Source: Solen grandis (lineage: Eukaryota; Mollusca; Bivalvia; Adapedonta; Solenidae). Taken from it: a DNA stretch of 64,000 nt. Shown here piece after piece: positions 55,833-64,000 of the stretch. The stretch covers positions 70,007,656-70,071,655 of the forward strand of contig CM037780.1 of the NCBI GenBank assembly GCA_021229015.1, in the 5' to 3' direction. The first letter of the stretch is position 1, and every line of letters starts with the position of its first letter. The notes beneath the pieces were generated by a model. It saw nothing but the letters and a program-made list of their open reading frames with translations, was not told the origin of the DNA and ran no database searches. The position numbers were made by a program, and so were the translations under genes.

Positions 55833-58600
55833 ATAAACACATTTATATTCATTAATACGAGCACTCCACAATCAATAAATAAGATACGGATTTCCGTTCA
55901 AAACAGTGTATTCAGTAAAGTCATACATGTACACACTTTTGTCAGGTCAGTCTTTATGTGACCTTATATTGCCTGACACAATTATACTAGAATGAATGAA
56001 TGTTATGTTGTTTGTTTGTTGGTTAACACAACCGACATTAAAGATATATTGTTTGGATAAGTAATCGTTATGTTTATGTTATGAATGTGTAACCGTAAAA
56101 TTTAACGTTTTTGTATAGTTAATGGAGTATTGGTTAAAAATGTATATGCTGCTGTTGAGATATAGTTAATTACCTAAATAACCTTATTTTACATTTTTTC
56201 TAAGTTGTGAAATAGCTAAATCGGGTAGAGAGCGCTCATTTTTTTTTAAAGGTTGTTATAAACGAGACAAAATTTCAGTATAAATATATAAAATTTTTTG
56301 AAAAATGAGAGAAAGCAGAGAAACTTAATAGCTATATAAAAAATAATACAATAATATTTAATCATGGATAATGTTCTGCTGTGTGCCTTCAAATATTTTT
56401 AAACTGGCTTTTAATGCTGTTGAATTGTTGAAAAAGTTTTTGGATTTGGCTTTAAAGAAGCTTTTTTAATAGTAAAATATTTTTGTCTTTTAAGACAGAT
56501 TAATTATTTTTTGTAAAATACATTATTGGGTTTGTGGGCACGGAAGTCCCAAAACCCAAATTTTACTTGTTTTGTTACTTCGCCCACATTTCATAGTAAA
56601 GATTTGAAAATTTTATTTTTTTTAAGATGATTTAAACAGCTGACCTTATATGGATTTTTTTACTGACCCTACATTGAAATATTTAGGGTTTCAACAAGGG
56701 GAAGTGATTCCACCAACAAAAGCACAATATTCAAAAACAAAAAATTCTGAAACCCCATAAGGATAAAATTTTTTTAAAATCTGGAAAAAAAAAACCCATT
56801 ACACAAAAACATAAAAAAATGTTTTAATAGAAAAGCAAACGTTATGCACATACGTCGGTCAAAAGGGTCGTAGTTTAAACCCCAAAAAAAAACACATTCA
56901 TACATTTTTTTTTTCCCATACCAAAATAAAAAAAACCCTTTAAAAAATCACTCAGGTAACTGGTAGTCTTTAATTTTTTCAAATAAATATCATATTTTTT
57001 AAATACTATTACTTATTACTTATTCTTTTAAAAATACGAGGATCCAGAGGAGGGTTTGTTTTTCAGATGGTCTGGACCTACTTTTATAATTCATGTTTAG
57101 CGCCATCCCAAGGGAGTTTTAAACCGTCCTTTTTTACGACGTTTTTATGTTTCGTATCATGTGAAATAATATTAAATAAAACCTCTCGTTCGAGAAGTAA
57201 AAAGGTAATTATATAAAAACTTGTTTTAAAAAGGAAAAAAGTATTTGTAAAATATTAAAATTTTGTCTCAATTTTGCACACAATCGCACAATAAAGACGT
57301 TGTAGCAAAATTTGTGCAGATTTTATGTATATGCCATGCTAAAAGGGTTTTTAAAACAGTGGAAAATTTTGATTGGGGATAAAAAAAGACTTCAACATTT
57401 TCTTTCCTTGTTTTTTCCCCAAGAGTAAAAAAGGGCACGTAATAAAACCCAAAATTTGGAAAGGGTTTTTACCCCCCTTTTGAAGTAAGCTTTCAAAAAA
57501 AAATAAAACAGCCAATACCCAAGACTTTTTCCCCGGGAGGTATCGCGTGGGGATTACAGTTTTGGACGAGATATTTACGGGTGTATTTCAAAAAGCGTTT
57601 TCACTACGGAGGGAAATATAGAACTGCCAACCAATGGTTGTTGAAAAGCTAAATTACTGCCGTTTTTTTTTTTTTTTTTTTTTTTTTTAATGTGTCCGAA
57701 TTTTCAGAATTTCTTGACTTGAGTATAATGGGGGCCCTAATTGAAATGTTCGTATATTCAGAGTACACTTTTAGATATCTTTTATTAATAACATTTGTAG
57801 AACTATTTCTTTTTTGTGGGTACAGTTTTCAGTTGCATCAAATACCCCTTACTTTAAGAAGAATAACAAATTGTTTTGCAATTGTTTATGTGGTAAATAT
57901 GTGTTTATTTATAAAGGGGTTCTCAGCCATGTTAAGGGCAGCTACTTCTTGGTGGAAATAGGGTTTTCCTTTCCGGTTTAAAAATTCAATTGAAAGTATG
58001 CAATATGATAAAAATCCCGGGGTATATACTCTGCTTATTTTTTACTTTTCAAAATTAAAAAAAAAAATGAGAAGGCATTTTATGCGTTGGTAAAAAAAAA
58101 AACGCCAGTTTTGAACTAAAAACATAGTCAGAAAAAAAAACCCCATGAGACAGCATGATTTCAATCCCCAATAGAAACGGGTTTTAAAAATTTTTGGGGA
58201 GATTTCTGTGAAACGGGATCCCATTTTTAGAGAGACCTGAGGCACAATGGGTCTTTGTTTGAACCAAATGGGGCCTTTTAATTTGACATTTTTTGGCTGT
58301 TTTGGGAAAGAAAATGAAACTTTTTTAAGGTGTATTTGAATCGTCGAAACCCGAGAAAAAAGCCCTTTGATACCCAAAAACCACGCAAACTTTATGTCCA
58401 TTGTTTTGATCAATGACGCATGCAGTGCTTGGGGAAATTGTTGAATATAATTTTACGGGCTTCCATCTATATAAAGACTTTAAAATATGAAAAGTGACAA
58501 AATATATGAATGGAGAATAAAAATGGTTGGGTTGAGTTAAATCGGGGACTCACAGTTTAAAACTGTAAATATAATAGAATTACAATTTCACATATGGATT
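55833..58600. other. Unassigned; apparently poorly polished sequence
   Basis: From about 56400 there are unusually many short homopolymers (AAAAACCC, TTTTAAAA, CCCCCTTTT patterns). A T-run of about 27 lies at 57663. The frames 57692-57961 (89 codons, hydrophobic) and 58042-58413 (minus) have no motif and are not supported as genes. Confidence 0.45.
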
Positions 58601-58753
58601 TCCTTCCAGCTGGCTTGCGGTAGATCTTTGGGTTCAAACCCGGGTACCTCTGTGTACTCGGGTTTTCCTCCCCCTGTAATTAGCTGGACGTCGCTATATG
58701 ATTTAAAAATCTATCGTAGCGACAAAAAACCCCCAATTTCAAAAACAACAACA
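58601..58753 (+). mobile_element. tRNA-headed SINE, 3' part, noisy
   Basis: CTTCCAGCTGGCTTGCGGTA, GGGTACCTCTGTGTACTCGG, AATTAGCTGGACGTCGCTAT and a CAAAAACAACAACA tail match the copies at 41149 and 46704. Compared with them, bases are changed toward the neighbouring homopolymer (CCACC to CCCCC, TTGAAA to TTTAAAA). The head is missing or unreadable. Confidence 0.8.
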
Positions 58754-60242
58754 TATCGGACTGCGACTTTCAATTTTTCCTTTTTTTTACAATGTGTAAA
58801 ACCATTTCTTTGTTTCCTAAAAAAAAGTTTTTCCCCAAAGGAACATATTGTAATTTTTTTTTTTTTGGGGTTAAATGTGACATACACTGGAAATTTTTTT
58901 TTATGGGGTTTTTAGCCGTAAAATAAGTATGTTTGTAAAACCATATATGGTTTGTTATAAAAATTTTTTCCCACAAGTTTTTCCCAAAACGAAATTAAAG
59001 GGCACCCCTAAAGAGGGGTTACTTGTACAGCCAAAAACTTCCCTGTTTAAAAAATAAGGGGTGTTGCTTTATGGGGCAATTAGACTGACGAAATCGAAAA
59101 ATAATAATTTTATGAAAAAAATAAAATGTAGGTAAATGAAAGTTTTACTGAAAAAATAGGCCCTAAAAATTACCATAAGGGCCGATAATTTTATATAAAA
59201 ATTTTGCCATCCTTATGCCGTTTTTACTAAAGCATTTAAAATTGCTTTTTAAACTATAAGGCAAAAAATTATAGATAATGTACAGCCCCTTTGCTTTTAA
59301 GGTAATATCTTTTTGGTTATTATTTTTCGCATTTATCAAATAGTTTTTAGGTTTGACCCGAAACACAAAATGTTTTTTTGGTGAGGTAGGGGGTTTTAAA
59401 TGTGTTAAATATGTATAAATGTTAAAAATATTGGTTAAAAAAAAACGCTAAGTAACAAAAACAAATATTGTATGTAAAAATTTTGTATTAAAATGATATC
59501 TGATAACAGCACTGTTGGTCTGTCGATTTGGGTTACGGGTAGTATATGTAGGCAATAAAACATTTTGTTTTTTATGTAAAATTTACAACACAAAAACACA
59601 CACCACACACACACACCAAAAACCCCCCAAAATGGGAGAAATTTTTACAGTTTTTGTAAATACAGGGGCCTTTTAAGGGTTTTTTAAAACCCGTATTAAA
59701 GCTATAAACTCTTCTTCGATTATAAAATAAGTTTAATGAGTTTTAAAAAAGCATGTGAAAATTTTTCAAATAAAAAACCAGCCCATAAGATATCGTATTT
59801 TTACCATTAAAAAGAACATTCCCTAAGATTTCTAACAAATTGGCTTCATCAAATCAGTTGGCGCGCAGATTGGGCTCGTTTTTAGGGGGTTAGGGGTTTG
59901 GTTGAAACTCTTTTCAATCACATAATGCATATTGCTACATTTTGGGTTTAATAACCCCCTTTCCGTTGACCCCCCCCCCCCCCACACACACACACACACC
60001 CCGATAAATGGCTGGATCCTCCCATGAACACCATCGAAGGCTATAAAATTATATATAACTTTCTAAAAGTATGGGCCCAAAACCCAGGAACATAAAAAGA
60101 AGATTTTTTTTTCACTTTCCAAAACTGAAGTACCAAGAAATAAGTTTTACATATCAGTTTGTCATTTTTTTAAAAAGATGATGTCCTATCTGTTTACAGG
60201 GGTCCATCAGAGAATGGCGGAAATTCAATATCGTGCAACCAA
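58754..60242. other. Unassigned, homopolymer-rich sequence
   Basis: No gene or element end recognised. Short CA runs at about 59590 and 59985. Confidence 0.4.
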
Positions 60243-60722
60243 CGGGTGTCACACCACTACTTTTTGTCCCTATATAATCTATATAACTTGGCCGACTTTC
60301 GAGGCCTGTTCCTATTTTCCAAATGTTCGTTGGAATTTCGGGTCTAGTTTCATGTAGACCATTCATAAATCAACAGATTTAGGCACAAAAAAAATATATC
60401 ATTAAGGAATTGGCGGTTTCACAAATTTCACATTTCCTGGCTACCTGTCAAAATTTCCAAAACAAACATGACCTCGGGAGCCGCATTACCTCTGCAGCTC
60501 TCCCAACATCCTGTAGGAAAGTAACCCCTTTAAATACAACATTAAATGCAAGTTTTTTTGGTCAAAAATACATGTATCTCACCACACAGGCTAAATGGTT
60601 GCAGTTATTCAGTGTTTTCGGGGGAAAATATACTTGATGTCCCCCCTTTTTAAATTTTTCATTGGGTACTACTTCAGCCCCCTTTCGCCCCGGGAAGTAC
60701 TTTGATAGTGGTGTGACACCTA
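60243..60722. mobile_element. TIR element, about 480 bp, copy 1
   Basis: GGTGTCACACCACTACTTTT on the left is answered by GGTGTCACACCACTATCAAA in reverse from the right end (TAGTGGTGTGACACC at 60706-60720). The interior includes AACTTGGCCGACTTTCGAGG, ATTAAGGAATTGGCGG and CAAAATTTCCAAAACAAACA. A second, noisier copy begins at 63556 and runs off the window. Confidence 0.8.
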
Positions 60723-61464
60723 TAAAAACCCCAAAATTTTTGAAATATACATGAAAATTATGCCCAAAATAATTTAAATTTATTATATTGCAACAAAATA
60801 AAAACCCTGATCAGATTTCTCAGTCAAGTCTAAGGTCACATTAAACGTTTTAGAGAGTGGCAGATTGTGCACTGTATTTGGTCATTTTAAATGCATTCTA
60901 ATCATGCAGGGTTATTTTCAAAATCATCATATTTTAATTAAAAAACAATGGATTTTGATGAAATAAAGTGCACTCGTTTCAAACATCATATTTTATCTTT
61001 AAAAAACCCCATTATTGGTCACCTGATTGAAGGAAATACCCAAAAAATTAGAAAAGCAAAGAAAAATGGATTTTTTTGGGGCTAAAATAAGAAAAAAATA
61101 CTATTTAATTATTTCTCTTTTTTTTTTTTCTAATTTTTTTTTTTTTGAAAGTGGGCCAAAATCAATCCCAGACATGTAACTGCATCAGGACATAGCAGGG
61201 TTACCTAGGTAGTTTTTACTTAAGCAACATCAAAGGACCGTGTATAGGTCTAGGGGCACTCTACCCGGGGGCTGGGGAGGATGTCTCCACTACCCCACAA
61301 GCAGCCCCCCAGGGGTCACCTACAGGTTGGGCAGAAATTAAATCAGTAGGTGTGGCTACTGTCTGGACCTTGACCTTATACAGGGGGTGGTACTGAGTTA
61401 AACCCAAATCATATCTGAATGCACCAGAGAAGACTGACTGCCAATTTCTACAATTTCTACAACT
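60723..61464. other. Unassigned sequence before the Mutator-like gene
   Basis: The first half is AT-rich and homopolymer-rich. From 61170 the sequence is cleaner and less AT-rich and may be the 5' non-coding part of the transposase element. No terminal repeat was identified. Confidence 0.4.
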
Positions 61465-62830
61465 ATGGTCCTAGGCGAGAGGAAACGCAAAGCTGCTGGA
61501 TTTTCTTCCAGAGAACAACCAACTGAGCCCATTTAAGACGAAATTACCTCTGAGGCAGATCTGAAGAAGACGCCTACAGCACAGCATCTACAGGCCACCA
61601 CCCAGACGATGAAGAAGACCACCATCCATACAGGCTACGACGTAATCTGCAAATGGAAGATAACTTCATTTCAGGAAACCGCGTCATACACCTTCCGCGG
61701 CTCCTCTCCATGATGAATGCATTTTACAGCGACCATGAAGACACAGGCTGCAGACAACTAGAATGGACCTGTACCAGGAGCAGAAGTAGGACTGGGAAGC
61801 AAGTTCATTTTCAAGTGCAAATCTTGCACTCAAAGGTTTGACCGTCACCTGCCCTGGTGGACATGCCGGGTGCACAGCCAACCTAAACCTACTTCACACC
61901 CCCCCCTCAGAAAGGAGAATGGCCTATGAGCTTGCTGAAGACCTGTCCATGGAAGGGTACTTTGTCCGAACCCTGACGACTGACAGCGACACCAAACTTA
62001 CCTTGGGATGCAGGACTTTTTACCAGAAGCTAGACGCAGCCTGGAAGTTTCCAAGGGAGGCAGATCCAAATCATCTGGCGGGTGACGCAAGAGAGAAAAA
62101 TGAGATCTGCAGAATTTGCAAAGGAATGTTCCCTCAGACCACTAAACTTGGGCGAAAGAAGGCACAGGGAGCTCTGTCACGTGACGTCAAGGCCAGATGC
62201 AATGCTGTTATAGAAGAGATGGCAAGATTGGGAGGCGGAGATATTACGAAATTTATATCACGCTTACCTACATCCAGCGGCCACCATTTATGCTATGCCG
62301 GGAACTGCAGCTTCTGTCATCAATCAGCCCTGGTCTGCTCCGTGAAGGTCACAACTCCTGTGTACAAGTCCATGATCCTGGGCCCAAATGACATCACGCA
62401 CCTGAAGATGAACGAAAATGACAAGTCACTGCTTGCTGTGATACTAAAAATAGATTGAGTGAAGAGGCGGTCTACAAGGTGTCATCTAAACATCAACACA
62501 GAATGTGAGGCCTTCAACCGAGCAACTTTAGCCACCATGCCGAAGTCCCAGAACTACCCCAGGTCATTTGAGGCTCGCCCACTCTCAAACCCTGAGAGCG
62601 AACAACTCAGTTTACTCAGCAGTGAGGATGAAGGTGGGCCGCCTCACAAGGACTTGTCTATCTGCTGCTTCAAGAAAGCGCCTTCTTTACATATCAAGGA
62701 AGGCAAGCTACCAAAGTCGTACAAGACAACGAGAAGGTATAAGGGAAAGCGAAGAGCTCAAAGGGGCCCAGATGGAGTTCGAACACCGGCGGACTCAAAA
62801 AACCTACCACCAGAGGACCTGATTATGTAA
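61465..62830 (+). pseudogene. Broken Mutator-like transposase gene
   Basis: An N-terminus-like start (MVLGERKRKAAGFSSREQPT, 61465) runs into a stop. HLPRLLSMMNAFYSDHEDTG follows in a second frame (to 61800) and GLGSKFIFKCKSCTQRF in a third. The longest frame, 61838-62458, contains RRMAYELAEDLSMEGYFVRT, LTTDSDTK, a HLCYAGNCSFCHQSALVCS cysteine stretch and LLAVILKID. After an in-frame TGA (62456-62458) the same frame goes on through NTECEAFNRATLATMPKSQN to a stop at 62830. Order and motifs (TTDxDxK, CYxGxxxxC, CEAxNR) fit the invertebrate proteins annotated as Mutator-like transposase domain proteins. Two or more frameshifts, the TGA and a probable internal deletion near 61850 make it a pseudogene, unless some breaks are sequencing errors. 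Confidence 0.8.
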
Positions 62831-63555
62831 AGGGACTGCTTGACAGCAATCTGCACTCCTACGCCTCAACTTCTGCAACAAACCATAGCAGCACCTGCCC
62901 TACAGAACAGTGCACAGCAGAAAAAAATAAAAAACAAAAAAACATAAAGAAAAAAAAAAGAAGCTCTGTCTGGTGCATAGCAGCACCACTGATGAGGTCT
63001 GAGCTGACCGAAAACAGTGCTATATAAAAGAAAAATATAAAATCATGTATCAATACTGTTTGGGAAAATTCAGGGGGGGGGGGAGAGAGAGAGAGAGGGA
63101 AAAGAGAGAGAGAGACAGGGTTCAAAATCAAAATTAAAGATAATTAAAGAAGATATTTATACGTGAGTATCAACCCAAGTAACCAACATAAAAACATAAC
63201 CCTCTAAAATCACTCCCAAACCGAGGTGCACAAGGCACTCAGGCTCACGCCCACCACTCCCCTTTATTGACCGGAACACACCCCCCAGCTCAAAACAAAA
63301 GCTTTCTGTTTGTTATTCGTGTAATTTTCCTCCAAGTTAAGATGCAGAAATCTAAAAATTTGCCCCAAATTTCATATATAAAAATATTAAAATATTAATA
63401 TTTTAATAATTTTTAAAAAAATAAACATCCTATTTTTTTAAACATATTAAACCAATTTCCATGTATTCAATGTACATGTTTTCCAAAATTTGATGTCAAT
63501 CCATTGAAAAATTTCTCCGTAATTCAATTTCTTCTATTTTCATTTTCTATTCATT
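62831..63555. other. Unassigned; GA-rich run
   Basis: A-rich 62920-62962, a G-run plus GAGAGA stretch at 63073-63117, then AT-rich, homopolymer-laden DNA. No gene recognised. Confidence 0.4.
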
Positions 63556-64000
63556 GGTGTCACACCCTATTTTTTTCCCCCTTATAATCTTATAACTTGG
63601 CCGATTTTCGAGGCCTTTCCCCTACTTTCCAAAGTTTGTTGGAATATTTCTGTCTGTTTCTGTAACCATTCATAAATCAAAAATTTTTGGCCCCAAAAAA
63701 AAATATACATTAAGGAATTGGCTTTTTCCAAATTTCAAATTTTCCTCCTACCTTTCCCCAAAATTTCCAAAACAAACATGACCCCTGGGGGCCCCGCTTT
63801 TACCTCTGAGCTCCCCCCAACATCCGTATGAAATAATCCCTTAATACACTTTTAAATGCAAGTTTTGGGTCAAAAATCTGATCTCCCCACACAGGCAAAT
63901 TGTTGCAGTTATCAGTTTTTCGGGGGGAAAAATATACTTTGTGCCCCAAACCCCTTCATTTTTCATTAGGTACACTTTTCACCCCCCTACCCCCCCCGGA
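63556..64000. mobile_element. TIR element, copy 2, noisy and cut by the window end
   Basis: TTGGTGTCACACCCTATTTT starts a second copy of 60243-60722, with AACTTGGCCGATTTTCGAGG, ATTAAGGAATTGGC and AAAATTTCCAAAACAAACAT in order. Many differences are homopolymer expansions (for example CTCTCCCAACATCC here CTCCCCCCAACATCC). The right end lies beyond the window. Confidence 0.8.

Noticed and set aside
57692..57961. Hydrophobic 89-codon frame
   Set aside because: It starts next to a T-run in AT-rich, poorly polished DNA and has no motif.
58042..58413. 123-codon minus-strand frame
   Set aside because: Lys/Phe-rich composition comes from homopolymer-rich DNA; no family signal.

Overview
This is eukaryotic, intron-rich, repeat-dense DNA. 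The dispersed repeats (Leu/Ser-tRNA-headed SINEs with (CAA)n tails, long repeats that start with an AAGAGGGCC palindrome and end in a GAGCAC/GTGCTC hairpin, TTAA-flanked MITEs, mariner and non-LTR elements) are of the kind I associate with bivalve molluscs. The bivalve assignment is inference from repeat style; the species is not determined.

Only one host gene can be supported. It is the 3' part of TPGS2 (tubulin polyglutamylase complex subunit 2) on the minus strand, in five exons between 31720 and 4345. They have consensus splice sites and matching phases and encode the C-terminal 180 residues and the stop. The N-terminal exons were not found; they should lie above 31720, possibly beyond the assembly gap at 36301-36400 or outside the window. 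The four introns are filled with transposable elements, including an intact-looking mariner transposase gene (24385-25473, minus).

Left of the gene (1-4344) are a TIR element, a 48-bp minisatellite, a MITE and a 23-bp repeat rich in TCACATGA that abuts the TPGS2 stop codon. Positions 4409-31618 are introns with six copies of a palindrome-ended long repeat (some carrying nested insertions), TTAA MITEs, a TA-flanked TIR transposon, a decayed mariner and minisatellites. Positions 31721-36300 hold two MITE families and a 40-bp satellite that runs directly into the 100-N gap. After the gap, 36401-49450 is a LINE, SINE, foldback and tandem-repeat zone with two SINEs that still show target duplications.

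Positions 49450-64000 contain few recognisable features: a diverged inverted repeat, a TIR element in two copies and a broken Mutator-like transposase gene (61465-62830). From about 56.4 kb the DNA, apart from the Mutator-like body, looks poorly polished: bases are replaced by neighbouring homopolymers when repeat copies are compared.

No operon-like layout, CRISPR array or functional RNA gene is supported. The main points for follow-up are the tandemly triplicated end of the intact mariner, the 0.71-kb foldback element, nested insertions whose empty sites exist elsewhere in the window, and the E-box-like repeat in the presumed TPGS2 3' region.
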